Below the pieces are notes generated by a model. It did no database searches, was not told the DNA's origin, and worked only from the letters and a program-made list of their open reading frames with translations. The position numbers and the translations under genes were made by a program. From Burkholderia territorii (GTDB lineage: Bacteria > Pseudomonadota > Gammaproteobacteria > Burkholderiales > Burkholderiaceae): DNA of 64,000 nucleotides. Below, piece after piece: positions 1-9,530 of this stretch. The stretch lies in assembly GCF_902833055.1 (NCBI RefSeq), contig NZ_CADFEJ010000017.1, positions 62,001 to 126,000 on the forward strand, given 5' to 3'. Each line of letters begins with the position of its first letter. Positions within the stretch are counted from its first letter, which is position 1.

Positions 1-587
1 CCCAGTATCAGGTAAAGCGGCGCCAGCCCGAACACGATATGTCGGCCGAATTTCGGGATGGCGGAAGGCTCCTTGTGATGCCGCTCGAACTCCGTCACTC
101 CACGCTGGACGTCATAAACGACGAACTCGCCGCGATCGTCGAATACGTTGCCGACAAAGGGCGTTGCCTCGACCGTATGACACACGCTTCGGTACGCCAT
201 TGCCGCCCAGAAAATGTTCAGCACGATGCCGCCGATCAATCCCGGCCAACGCGCCAACGCCGGCATGGGCGCAAATATGAAGAAGCAGAAGTATCCGAAT
301 ATGCCGAAAAAGTAGTACGTCGCGAACGTGCCCAGCGACATAACCAGTCCGTAGGCGAACAACTCGTTCGTGCCGCGGTACCTCAAATGGATGCGCAGGA
401 GTCCCGTACAGCAACCCAATGCAACCAGAACGCCGATCCTCCACGGCCAGGTCGATATCGACAATTCGTCCGTATAGGCTGCGTACGATATCCCTGCGCC
501 CACCAAGGGCAACGCCATGCACAGCGGCACGGCTTTCCGCACCATCGCCAGTACGTGATCAGGCCGGAGCCGATCAACACCGCTCAT
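1..587 (-). CDS. Multi-pass membrane protein, probable T6SS immunity paralogue (3' end outside window)
   Basis: Open from an ATG at 587-585 to the window edge without a stop, so the C-terminus is missing. About 195 residues are visible, with hydrophobic segments typical of an inner-membrane protein. It is clearly paralogous to the next gene upstream (716-1492): both contain a near-identical FIFAPMP-x-LAR stretch followed by matching helices. It is the last visible gene of the vgrG, effector, membrane-protein series and lies 128 bp after its paralogue. Tandem paralogues after a T6SS effector are usually immunity proteins, so self-protection at the inner membrane is inferred. No catalytic motif was seen. 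Confidence 0.7.
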   Translation of the reverse strand, partial: MSGVDRLRPDHVLAMVRKAVPLCMALPLVGAGISYAAYTDELSISTWPWRIGVLVALGCCTGLLRIHLRYRGTNELFAYGLVMSLGTFATYYFFGIFGYFCFFIFAPMPALARWPGLIGGIVLNIFWAAMAYRSVCHTVEATPFVGNVFDDRGEFVVYDVQRGVTEFERHHKEPSAIPKFGRHIVFGLAPLYLIL

Positions 588-715
588 ACATAAGCGCCGA
601 CATCGCTGATGTGTCACCCGCGTTCGTATCACATGGTTTGACGTGCTGTTGTTGCATCAGTTAAGGGCCCGCGTTCGTTCCGTCGCGCTGACGGAAGTCA
701 CCGGCCCGATCCCCA

Positions 716-1492
716 CTAGAACGATGCGTCAGGCGCCATCACCACCGGCTTCCGGTATTTTCGCTCCATCGCATTCGGCAACTGGATCATCGTCACTCCG
801 ACCCTGATCATGACGCCGATCAACCAGAGCGATGCAGGGAATGTGATGGCCGCGACAAAGAACAGCACGCCCCCTGTCCCAAAGTACATCGACAGCAGTC
901 GGCTGAGTACCAGAAAGAATGGCGCAAGCGCCATGACGATCCAGGAATGCCATTTGACGAACGGACTGCGTTCGGCGTAGGTGGCGTCCAGAATCTCGAA
1001 GAAGTCGTTCCGGCAGACGATCGCACCGTCAAGGACGTCGAAAGCCTTGCCCTCGAAATCCGACTGCTCGATATGGCGCGTCAGCGCGACGTAGGAAAAC
1101 ACCAGCCAGTAGACGCTGAGCCCGCCACCGATCACCAACCCGGCGATCCGGGCAAGAACCGGCATCGGGGCGAAAATGAAGTAGTAAAAGTAAAAGGCGA
1201 TGCCGATCAACGCATAGGCCGACAGCAAGCTGATCAATCGGAGGCATCCATAGACGATGAATTTCTTCGTGCCCCGGCACACGAGCCAGCAAATCACCGG
1301 CGTCGCCACGCATGCCACGGCAATCGCAACACTGATTTGGCCGGGCAGGCTGGAAACGCCGTAATCGAATTTGTAGGCGGTAAACGCGAGTGCAACCGCC
1401 AACGCGTTGAGCAGAATCCCGATCCAGACAGCCTGGGCGACGGCCGGTGACAGCGATTTATCCGCGCCGTGAGCGACGGCCTCGTTCCTCAT
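716..1492 (-). CDS. Multi-pass membrane protein, probable immunity to the adjacent T6SS effector
   Basis: This 258-aa protein has about six hydrophobic segments, at roughly residues 20-42, 50-68, 80-105, 115-135, 183-205 and 210-232. Its ATG overlaps the effector stop by 4 bp (ATGA), so the two are probably translationally coupled, as expected for an effector-immunity pair. The gene to its left is a diverged copy sharing the FIFAPMP motif. An inner-membrane immunity protein fits the hydrophobic C-terminus of the effector, which suggests membrane permeabilisation. Function rests on position and topology; the family was not recognised. Confidence 0.75.
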   Translation of the reverse strand: MRNEAVAHGADKSLSPAVAQAVWIGILLNALAVALAFTAYKFDYGVSSLPGQISVAIAVACVATPVICWLVCRGTKKFIVYGCLRLISLLSAYALIGIAFYFYYFIFAPMPVLARIAGLVIGGGLSVYWLVFSYVALTRHIEQSDFEGKAFDVLDGAIVCRNDFFEILDATYAERSPFVKWHSWIVMALAPFFLVLSRLLSMYFGTGGVLFFVAAITFPASLWLIGVMIRVGVTMIQLPNAMERKYRKPVVMAPDASF

Positions 1493-2901
1493 GGCAGGGC
1501 TCCAAACATCGGCGAGTAGGGGTTGTAATCCTTGGGCATGTACTTTTCGTAGCTTTCCCCGATCTCACGCAATTTGTTCGCCACCCACTTGGTAAATTCC
1601 ACTTTCTTGTCTACGTAATTGACGATGTATCCGACGGCAACAGCAACGCCAATCGCGACAGCGACCGTAAGCGCCACCGGCACCGCCGCAATTGCGGCCG
1701 CCGACGCAATCGCCCCCACCACCAACGACGTCAAAGCCGCCGTGAGTCCTGCGACAACCAGATCAATTCCAATCTTTGCAAAGAGATCGCACAAGTCCTT
1801 TCGAGGTTTTCCCGAAGCATCGACCTGCTTGTAGTCGTGATACCACTCCGCGAAGTCCAGCGCGATCGTCAATACAAGTGTAATAACGCCAGCCTTGGTC
1901 GTCATCGAGCCCTTGGCACTGCGCCAGGCAGCCTGCGCCATCGATTTCGCCGTCCCGGCACCTCCGGTGATCGCCAGAATCTTCGTATTCTTCACGCTAT
2001 ACTTGGCGGCGGATATTTCTGTTCGGGATCCTATAGTTCCCTTAAATACTACATACCACTTTGGCCCGGCATTTCGGTGAACGATCTTGATTAACTTGAA
2101 TTTACTCTTCATTAGCTCCCGGATCCATGGCAAATTGTCTCCGACGTATCCAAAAAAACCGGCGACTTGACCGATAATCCAGTTGCGAGTCGCGACGTGG
2201 GCCGTATCGATCGCGGTCTCGTCAGCGCCGCCATTTTCCAGCGCCGCGATCAGATCCTTTGGTATCGTCTTCACGTCGACTTCGAATATGTGCATTACTT
2301 GCGACGTTTCCACTTGAGCTGTGGGGGCGGCCAGTGGTAGCAACATTCTGCAGCTGTACTCATCGTCGATCGTGGTCATGCCTGACGAAAGTCCGGAAAG
2401 ACCGAGTTGCCAATTAGGACGATAGGTTGCCTGGCCGACTGCGGCAGTCGACGAGCCGGAAGGGTATTGCAAGAAATTCGCGATTTTGGGCGTGCCGCTC
2501 ACTCCCGATTGTCCGCCGTAGACGAGAGTAATGGGTTCCGGTTTGGTTTTAGGATCGGAACCGTGGTTGTCGGTGTTCAACAGGAGCATCGAATAGCGCT
2601 GAAGCTCCACCCCGTCCTTCTTAAGCACGAGAAACCCCTTGAAATCACGACCGATCCAGATGTGATACCGTTCCCCGTCCTGAAATTTCCCGGTCTTGAC
2701 TCGTCGCTTCGCATTGGTGTCGTAAAACCAATCCTCGGTAGCCTCGACCGTGTAGTTGTTGCCCTTGTGCAAATGCACCTCAAATACCACGTCCCGATGT
2801 TTTCGCAACAGGACCGTGATATCTGTCTCAGCCCAGCAACTGACCGGCTCCCCCGGCAGATCGATACAAACCTGATGTTGAACGAGCGCCTTGCCACCCA
2901 T
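1489..2901 (-). CDS. Putative membrane-active T6SS effector downstream of vgrG
   Basis: The ATG at 2901 was chosen over a GTG at 2907 because a strong GGGGGAG site sits 5 bp upstream. The product has 470 residues. The N-terminal 350 are mixed and soluble-looking, with no motif I recognise. A short hydrophobic helix lies near 345-362. A long Ala/Val/Gly/Ile segment at about 378-428 would form a helical hairpin, as in colicin-like pore formers, followed by a charged tail. The gene starts 2 bp after the vgrG stop and overlaps the membrane-protein gene by 4 bp. A VgrG-delivered pore-forming or membrane-disrupting toxin is inferred; no PAAR or catalytic motif was found. Confidence 0.6.
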   Translation of the reverse strand: MGGKALVQHQVCIDLPGEPVSCWAETDITVLLRKHRDVVFEVHLHKGNNYTVEATEDWFYDTNAKRRVKTGKFQDGERYHIWIGRDFKGFLVLKKDGVELQRYSMLLLNTDNHGSDPKTKPEPITLVYGGQSGVSGTPKIANFLQYPSGSSTAAVGQATYRPNWQLGLSGLSSGMTTIDDEYSCRMLLPLAAPTAQVETSQVMHIFEVDVKTIPKDLIAALENGGADETAIDTAHVATRNWIIGQVAGFFGYVGDNLPWIRELMKSKFKLIKIVHRNAGPKWYVVFKGTIGSRTEISAAKYSVKNTKILAITGGAGTAKSMAQAAWRSAKGSMTTKAGVITLVLTIALDFAEWYHDYKQVDASGKPRKDLCDLFAKIGIDLVVAGLTAALTSLVVGAIASAAAIAAVPVALTVAVAIGVAVAVGYIVNYVDKKVEFTKWVANKLREIGESYEKYMPKDYNPYSPMFGALP

Positions 2902-2903
2902 TT

Positions 2904-5585
2904 TCACTCCCCCGTCCGCTTGACCTGACTGGCCACGAACTCGTCAAAATCGATGTTCTTCAATTCCGCCTTGCCTTCCGCGTCGAGCGCGACGCTATGC
3001 TCGGTCCCGTCTTCCGTCGTGAACTTGATCGGCTCGCCGTGCGGCACGTTGCCGTCGGCATCCACATAGCGAATCCGCATGTCTGCCTTCTTGCCTTCAG
3101 CCTTGAACGTCTTGTGCATGCTCGTCGGTCCGCTGAACGCGTGTTGTCCGCCCTTCACGTCGATCTTGCCCGGCGCATGAATCTCGATGTTGCCGCCCTT
3201 GATCCGGACATACGCGCCGCCCGACGTCAGCAGAATCTCTTCCTTCGCGACACCTTCGATCGTTGAGGTCGCCGACAGCACCTTGATCGTCTTCTGCGCG
3301 ACCATCTCGACGTTGTCGTTCTGTGCCTGAATCTCGACGGCGCCTTTCCCGGCAAAGAGCTTCATGCCGGCATTCTGCGCAAAGAGGCTGAGCTTCTCCT
3401 TGACGCTCGCAACCAGCGATTTCCCGCTGGCAACATGCGTGCTCTGCCCGCTCACGACATTCACGTGCCGATCCGCGGCGATGTGCGTGCTTTGCTGCGA
3501 CGCCACCCCAATCCCCGCCGGGCTCGCAAACAGCATCACCGGCTCCTTGAACGCGTTCGCGTTCCCCGTCCCGCCGCCGGCCGTCCTGCCCCCGCCCGCG
3601 CTCGCACCCGCCACGCTGTTCTGCGTCGCATCGGTGAACTGCTTCAGCGCCTCGTGCCCCGTGCCGAGGCTCTCCGCCTGATGCATCTCGCTGACCTGCG
3701 ACATCGACTCGACCAGGCCCTGCGCGTTGACGAGCTGCTGCTTCGCCTCGCTCACGTCGAGCGGCTGGCTGTTCGCCTGCTTCGGATGCGTCGTCACGTA
3801 CAACCCTTGCCCGGCACGCATCGCGCCGTAAGCATCCGTGCGCAGATCGAAACCGGAGCCGAGATACGCGCCGCGCGTGTTGCCGTTCTGCTCGATCAGG
3901 TAACCGAGATGAAGCAGCGAATTCGCGCTGCTGCTGAACAGGCGCGCGCGGTTCTGCCCGGTCGCGTCGTCGAGCACCATCTCGTTGTGCCCCGATCCCG
4001 CATACTCCTTCGACCGGAAGCCCGACAAAATGCCGTCGCTGTGCCACTGCGGCTTGACCGCCCCGTTGTATACGCGGTGCATGACGATCGGCCGGTCGCA
4101 GTCGCCGCCGATGTAGCCGACCAGCACCTCCTCGCCGACGCGCGGAATATGCACGCCGCCATACCCGCCACCGGTATCGGACTGCACCACGCGCATCCAG
4201 CACGACGCGTTCTCGCGGCCCTCGCTCTGCCGGTCCCAGACGAACATGACCTTGATCCGGTTCAGCTCGTCGGTATAAACCTCTTCGCCCTTCGGGCCGA
4301 CGACGATGGCCGTCTCGAGCTGCATCGCGGGCTTGCGGTGCTCGAACGGGCTGCGATACGGCACGCTCGCGCGCTGCGCCTCGACTTCGACAAGATAGAA
4401 CCCGGCGGAGCCGTCGTCATGCCCGACCTCGAATGCCGCCGCTTCGCCGTGAGCGGCCTTCGCCTGCGCGAGCCGGCCCTGTAGGCTATGCGGGAAGGTC
4501 GCTTCGTGATCGGAAATCGGCAGGTTGTTCTCGATGTACCGCGTGACGCCGATGGCCGCGAACTCGCGATCGCTCTCGGCATCGCGATCGTGCTCGGGAT
4601 GACCGGTCAGCGTGAAGCGCCGGCCCGCGTCGATACCGCGAACGCCACCCACGCCGAAAAAGCGCTTCGCGCGCGACTCCCACTCCTCGAGGCGGATCTT
4701 CGACAGGTGTTCGCCGCGTTCCTGGCCCGGATATGTGTATGCGCCGGTGTATTCGTAGATTTCCGCCTGCTCCGGCAGGTCGCCCTGACCGGACTTCGTC
4801 GGCAGCGACGTGCCGTTCGGATTGCCCGCCGACGACGGTGACTTGTAGTCGAACGTGCGAGTCGTGTGCAGCGTGCTTTGCAACGTCCGCGACGCGGCCC
4901 ATTGCGTGAAACCGGCAGTTTCGGTGCCCGTGCCCGAGCGTTCGAACGTGACGGCATTCGGCGACAGCGCATCGACCGCATGCAGGTCGTCGGTGATGAC
5001 GAGCGTATGCGCCCGTCCGTCTTCGCCGTGCCGCCAGAAACCGAACAGCCCTTCGTCCTCCATCAGCCGATGCACGAAGTTCCAGTCGGTCTCGCTCTGA
5101 CGGCAATACGAGCGCGACGGCAACGGCTTCGACAGCGCGAACCGGTATTGGCCCCGCGCCTGCGGATGCATGTCGAACACGTCGGAGAGAATCGCGTCGA
5201 CCGGCTTGTCCTGCCAGTACCGCATGTCGCTGCGGAACTTGAGGAAGTGCATCCACGACGCGAAGCCGAGCTGGTAACTCGACAGGCTGCCGTCGGCGCC
5301 GAGCCGGCGCGCCGTATGGATATAACCGTTGATCGGCCGATAGGATTTGTCCGCCTGCTGGATCCACAGCGTGATCGGCTGCGCGATCAGCGTCTTGAGC
5401 TCGACGTCGCTCGCGGTCGACACCAGGTCGAGCATCACGCTGAAATCGCGGCCGAGCTCCGAGCGCGTCACGGCGCGGCGCGGCACGAGCGCATTGTTCG
5501 GCAGCGACGGGATGTCCGTCTTCAGCAGGCGGTCCTGCTGAATCAGGCCACCGCGGAGCGCCTGCGCCAGTTCGGTCACGTTCAT
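2904..5585 (-). CDS. vgrG: VgrG/TssI spike protein with C-terminal transthyretin-like tail (VgrG1)
   Basis: VgrG trimers tip the Hcp tube and carry effectors. The 893-aa product has the usual order: gp27-like N-terminal region (to about 400), gp5 OB-fold near 415-500 with the WMRVVQSDTGGGYGG signature, a DUF2345-type beta-helix (about 620-820), and a tail at about 835-893 resembling a small transthyretin-like beta domain. The ATG at 5585 has an AAGGG site 5 bp upstream and is preferred over a GTG 6 bp earlier. It follows tssA by about 66 bp and leads into the effector gene, so its tail probably binds that effector. A second, similar vgrG is at 26959-30138. Confidence 0.95.
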   Translation of the reverse strand: MNVTELAQALRGGLIQQDRLLKTDIPSLPNNALVPRRAVTRSELGRDFSVMLDLVSTASDVELKTLIAQPITLWIQQADKSYRPINGYIHTARRLGADGSLSSYQLGFASWMHFLKFRSDMRYWQDKPVDAILSDVFDMHPQARGQYRFALSKPLPSRSYCRQSETDWNFVHRLMEDEGLFGFWRHGEDGRAHTLVITDDLHAVDALSPNAVTFERSGTGTETAGFTQWAASRTLQSTLHTTRTFDYKSPSSAGNPNGTSLPTKSGQGDLPEQAEIYEYTGAYTYPGQERGEHLSKIRLEEWESRAKRFFGVGGVRGIDAGRRFTLTGHPEHDRDAESDREFAAIGVTRYIENNLPISDHEATFPHSLQGRLAQAKAAHGEAAAFEVGHDDGSAGFYLVEVEAQRASVPYRSPFEHRKPAMQLETAIVVGPKGEEVYTDELNRIKVMFVWDRQSEGRENASCWMRVVQSDTGGGYGGVHIPRVGEEVLVGYIGGDCDRPIVMHRVYNGAVKPQWHSDGILSGFRSKEYAGSGHNEMVLDDATGQNRARLFSSSANSLLHLGYLIEQNGNTRGAYLGSGFDLRTDAYGAMRAGQGLYVTTHPKQANSQPLDVSEAKQQLVNAQGLVESMSQVSEMHQAESLGTGHEALKQFTDATQNSVAGASAGGGRTAGGGTGNANAFKEPVMLFASPAGIGVASQQSTHIAADRHVNVVSGQSTHVASGKSLVASVKEKLSLFAQNAGMKLFAGKGAVEIQAQNDNVEMVAQKTIKVLSATSTIEGVAKEEILLTSGGAYVRIKGGNIEIHAPGKIDVKGGQHAFSGPTSMHKTFKAEGKKADMRIRYVDADGNVPHGEPIKFTTEDGTEHSVALDAEGKAELKNIDFDEFVASQVKRTGE

Positions 5586-5651
5586 CGTCACCCTTCTTCT
5601 CGTTCATCGCGAGCCCGCCGGGCCCGCGCTCTCAGGTCAAAACGTCATCGC

Positions 5652-6773
5652 TTACGACTGCTCGTCGGGCCTCACCCCGAGCAGTTCGCGAATGTGCGAC
5701 AGCGATCCGTCGTCCTTCACGACGCTCTCGAGCCATTTGTGCAGCGGCATGTCGGCCCATTCGGCTGCCTTGTCCGCGAGATATGCGACAGGGCTGTGCG
5801 GCTCGGTCTGGCGGAAGTAGCGCGCGACGGCACGCAGCTGGTCGACGGCCTGCGCACGGTTCTGGATGCCGGCGATCATCTGCGTCACCGGCGGACGCGG
5901 AGCGGTCTGCGACTGCACGTGAGTCTCCTCGCTGTGGAACGTGTCGCCGAAGCTCGGCTCGATACGCTCGGGCTGCGCCTGCGGCGCCGACGGCGCATGC
6001 GGCGCGCTGCCCGTGTAACCCTGTTCGCGCGCGAAGCGCTCGACGAGCCGGTACACGGTCTCGAACGCGTCGCGCGCCTGCCGGAAGCTCGGCGCCGAAT
6101 CGCCGGCGCGTTCGACGAGCCGCTCCTCGAATGCGTCGAGCGCGAATTCGAATGCCTTCAGGTTCGCGAGCAACGTCGTGTAGAACGCGATCGGCGTCAC
6201 GCGCCGCGACGCATCGACCTGCTCGACCGACGGCTTGCCGCGCGCGATGTCGTCCGCGTGTTCGGGATCGCGTCTCACGGCCTGCGCGACGTGCTGCGCA
6301 ACTTCCCAGTCGAGCGTGGTGAACGCGTTCGATGCGCCCTCCGTCACCGGAATGCCGCGCAGCAGCTCGGCCGTGCGCCCGGACAGCCACGCGACGTTGC
6401 CGAGCCGGTATTCGATGTCGTCGCCCTCGGGCAGCGGATGCACGGTGTCCCAGTAGTCCCGGCACAGGCCTTCAAGCAGCGCATAACCTTCGGTGAGACC
6501 GGTGATGCCGTCCTCGAGCGCGAGCGCCTCGGTCAGCCACACCGCGAGCCGCAAGTCCTTGGTGCGCGTGCGCAGCAATTCGCCCGCGCGATCGACGACG
6601 AAGCCCCAGTCGGCCTCCTTGATCTCGGTGACCCATTCGCCCTGGTCGAGCGTGGGATCGTCATAGCGCCGCGCGTCCTGGATCGCGTCGAATTCGTTCG
6701 AGAACAGCAGGTCGTCGCCGCTGGGCGACGCATCGCTGATCGGCGTCAGCAGCTCGGGGAGATTGATCGGCAT
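5652..6773 (-). CDS. tssA: T6SS cap/baseplate protein TssA
   Basis: TssA primes baseplate and tail-sheath assembly in the cytoplasm. The 373-aa product has the ImpA-type N-terminal domain (about residues 8-135, with the conserved SGDDL and WVTEIKEADW stretches), a linker rich in Gln/Pro, and a short C-terminal helical domain ending in HIRELLGV. This fits the shorter TssA class. It is the last core T6SS gene of the minus-strand unit, about 44 bp after clpV, and is followed by vgrG rather than by tssM. Confidence 0.93.
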   Translation of the reverse strand: MPINLPELLTPISDASPSGDDLLFSNEFDAIQDARRYDDPTLDQGEWVTEIKEADWGFVVDRAGELLRTRTKDLRLAVWLTEALALEDGITGLTEGYALLEGLCRDYWDTVHPLPEGDDIEYRLGNVAWLSGRTAELLRGIPVTEGASNAFTTLDWEVAQHVAQAVRRDPEHADDIARGKPSVEQVDASRRVTPIAFYTTLLANLKAFEFALDAFEERLVERAGDSAPSFRQARDAFETVYRLVERFAREQGYTGSAPHAPSAPQAQPERIEPSFGDTFHSEETHVQSQTAPRPPVTQMIAGIQNRAQAVDQLRAVARYFRQTEPHSPVAYLADKAAEWADMPLHKWLESVVKDDGSLSHIRELLGVRPDEQS

Positions 6774-6817
6774 GGTTCAGTGAATCCGTTGATGCATCAG
6801 ATGTCGCGCGCGGCGGC

Positions 6818-9490
6818 TCATTCGACCGTGTACGCGAATTCGCCGGCCTCGTCCGCGCGCACCGCGATGCGCGCGATGGCCGCGCCGTCGGCGATCCGGC
6901 CGAGCACGTGGCCCGCGATCTCCGGCAGCAGCGTGCCGTTCAGGATATGGTCGACGTTGCGGGCGCCCGAATCGACCTCGGTGCAGCGCGCGAGCACCGC
7001 GTCGACGAGCGATTCGTCCCACTCGAACGCGGCCTTGTGGTTCGCCTCGATGCGGCGGCGGATACGTTCGAGCTTCAGCTCGATGATCTCGGCCAGCACG
7101 TCGTCGGAAATCGGGTAGTACGGCACGACTTTCATCCGGCCGAGGAACGCCGGCTTGAACGCCTTGTACAGCTGCGGGCGCAGCGCCTCGGCGAGCGCGT
7201 CCGGGTCCGGCAGTTCCTCGGCCGGCTTGTTCAGGCACGCCTGCATCACCGCGGCCGATCCAACGTTCGACGTCAGGATGATCAGCGTATTGCGGAAGTC
7301 GATCTCGCGCCCTTCGGCGTCGTCCATCGTGCCCTTGTCGAACACCTGGAAGAACATCTCGAGCACGTCCGGGTGCGCCTTCTCGACCTCATCGAGCAGC
7401 ACGACGGAATACGGATTGCGCCGCACGGCCTCGGTCAGCACGCCGCCCTCGCCGTAACCGACGTAGCCCGGCGGCGAACCCTTCAGGCCGGACACGCTGT
7501 GCGCTTCCTGATATTCGCTCATGTTGATCGTGACCATCTTGCGCTCGCCGCCGTACAGGATGTCGGCCAGCGCGAGCGCGGTCTCGGTCTTGCCGACGCC
7601 CGACGGCCCGACGAACATGAACACGCCGCGCGGCTTGTTCGGATCCTCGAGATTCGCGGTGGCGGTGCGCACGCGTTGCGCGATCGCCTCCAGCGCATGG
7701 TCCTGGCCGATCACGCGGGCGGTCAGCAGCGCCTGCAGGTTGAGCACGGTGTCGATCTCGTCCTTCACCATGCGGCCGAGCGGAATGCCGGTCCATGCGG
7801 CGACGATCTCGGCCACCACGTGGCCGTCGACCTGCAGCGGCACCATCGGCTCGCCGCCCTGCAGCGCGTGCAGCGCCGCGACGCGTTCGGCCAGCTTCTC
7901 GCGGGTGGCCGGCACGTCGACCGGCTCGCCGTCTTCGGACGGGCCGCGTGCGTTGTCGAGCGTCTCGCGCAGCGCGGCGATCTCGGCGACGATCGCGCGC
8001 TCGGCTTCATAGCGCGCCTCGTCCCCGGTCAATTGCGCGAGCGCCGCATCGCGTGCGCCGCGCAGCTCGCCGAGCCGCTCGTCGTGCGTCGCGCCGCCTG
8101 CCGCTTCGCGCTCCAGCGACGCGATTTCCGCGTCGATGCGCTCGATGCGCTTCTTCGTGTCGTCGATCGCCGCCGGCGTCGCGCTGTGCGCGAGCGCGAC
8201 CTTCGCGCACGCGGTGTCGAGCACGCTGATCGCCTTGTCCGGCAGCTGGCGGCCGCTGATATAGCGATGCGACAGGCGCACGGCCTCGGTGATCGCGTCG
8301 TCGAGAATCCGCACGTTGAAGTGCTTCTCCATCAGCCCGGACATCCCGCGCAGCATCGCGGCCGCGAGCGGCTCGCTCGGCTCCTCGACCTTCACGACCT
8401 GGAAGCGCCGCGCAAGCGCGGCGTCCTTCTCGAAATACTTCTTGTATTCGCTCCACGTCGTCGCGGCGATCGTGCGCAGTTCGCCGCGCGCGAGCGCCGG
8501 CTTCAGCAGGTTCGCCGCGTCGTTCTGGCCGGCCTGGCCGCCCGCGCCGATGATCGTGTGCGCCTCGTCGATGAACAGGATGATCGGGTGCGCGCTCTTC
8601 TTCACCTCGTCGATCACGCTCTTCAGACGGTTCTCGAACTCGCCCTTCACGCTGGCGCCGGCCTGCAACAGGCCCATGTCGAGCACGTGCAGCGCGACGC
8701 CGCGCAACGGCGGCGGCACGTCGTCCGCCGCGATCCGCAGCGCGAGGCCCTCGACGACGGCCGTTTTGCCGACGCCGGCCTCGCCGGTCATGATCGGGTT
8801 GTTCTGCCGGCGGCGCATCAGGATGTCGATCGCCTGGCGGATCTCAGCTTCGCGGCCGATCACCGGGTCGATCTTGCCGTCGCGCGCGCGCTGCGTGAGG
8901 TTCGTCGTGTACGTATCGAGCGCGGGCGTCTTCGACGGGCCGGCGGCGGACGCGGCGCCGTGGGCGGCCGGCGCGACGTCGTCGCCGTCTTCCACATCGG
9001 CCTGGCGCGGCTCGGCCTCGCTCGAGCCGGCCATGATCTCGTCGAACTTGTGCTTCAGGTCCGTCACGTTCATTTCCGCGAACTGCGACGACATGCGCTG
9101 CGCGAATTGCGCGAGATCGGGCGCGGTCAGCAGCGCGAGCAGCAGGTGTCCGGAGCGGATGCGGCCGAGCTGCGAATCGAGCGACGCGATCAGCCATGCC
9201 TGCTCGAACAGCGCGATCAGGTGCACGGAGAACACCGGCGTGCGCGTGTTGCCCGTCTTCAGGCGCGTGAGTTCGCGTTCGAGATCGGCGCGCAGCGCAT
9301 GCGGATCGACACGGCTCGCACGCAACGCGAGCGGCAGGTCGCCCGTCGCCTCGTCGAGCAGTGCGAGGAACAGGTGCTCCAGATCGACTTCGTAATGGCC
9401 GCGCGCCAGGCACGCGCTCGCCGCGCGCTCGGTCGCGTGCCGGCACAGCGGGTTCAGTTTCGTGATCAGGGTCTTCAGAGGCGTGCTCAT
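6818..9490 (-). CDS. clpV: T6SS sheath-disassembly AAA+ ATPase ClpV/TssH
   Basis: ClpV unfolds contracted TssB/TssC sheath so that subunits can be reused. The 890-aa product has a Clp N-domain (about 10-150), a first AAA module with Walker A GEAGVGKT near residue 236 and the LFIDEAHT Walker B, a coiled middle domain (about 410-520), and a second AAA module with GPSGVGKT near 626 and VVLLDEVEK. Length is normal for ClpV and the T6SS context separates it from ClpB. It lies between tssG and tssA. An acidic/Ala-rich linker near 155-185 is not conserved in other Clp proteins. Confidence 0.97.
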   Translation of the reverse strand: MSTPLKTLITKLNPLCRHATERAASACLARGHYEVDLEHLFLALLDEATGDLPLALRASRVDPHALRADLERELTRLKTGNTRTPVFSVHLIALFEQAWLIASLDSQLGRIRSGHLLLALLTAPDLAQFAQRMSSQFAEMNVTDLKHKFDEIMAGSSEAEPRQADVEDGDDVAPAAHGAASAAGPSKTPALDTYTTNLTQRARDGKIDPVIGREAEIRQAIDILMRRRQNNPIMTGEAGVGKTAVVEGLALRIAADDVPPPLRGVALHVLDMGLLQAGASVKGEFENRLKSVIDEVKKSAHPIILFIDEAHTIIGAGGQAGQNDAANLLKPALARGELRTIAATTWSEYKKYFEKDAALARRFQVVKVEEPSEPLAAAMLRGMSGLMEKHFNVRILDDAITEAVRLSHRYISGRQLPDKAISVLDTACAKVALAHSATPAAIDDTKKRIERIDAEIASLEREAAGGATHDERLGELRGARDAALAQLTGDEARYEAERAIVAEIAALRETLDNARGPSEDGEPVDVPATREKLAERVAALHALQGGEPMVPLQVDGHVVAEIVAAWTGIPLGRMVKDEIDTVLNLQALLTARVIGQDHALEAIAQRVRTATANLEDPNKPRGVFMFVGPSGVGKTETALALADILYGGERKMVTINMSEYQEAHSVSGLKGSPPGYVGYGEGGVLTEAVRRNPYSVVLLDEVEKAHPDVLEMFFQVFDKGTMDDAEGREIDFRNTLIILTSNVGSAAVMQACLNKPAEELPDPDALAEALRPQLYKAFKPAFLGRMKVVPYYPISDDVLAEIIELKLERIRRRIEANHKAAFEWDESLVDAVLARCTEVDSGARNVDHILNGTLLPEIAGHVLGRIADGAAIARIAVRADEAGEFAYTVE

Positions 9491-9530
9491 GGCGTCGATC
9501 TCAGGTTCGATTGCTTGTTGTCGTTCGGTA

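Noticed and set aside
4866..7118. A 750-codon plus-strand frame opposite vgrG and tssA
   Set aside because: It crosses two certain minus-strand genes and has the Arg-rich composition of a mirror frame.
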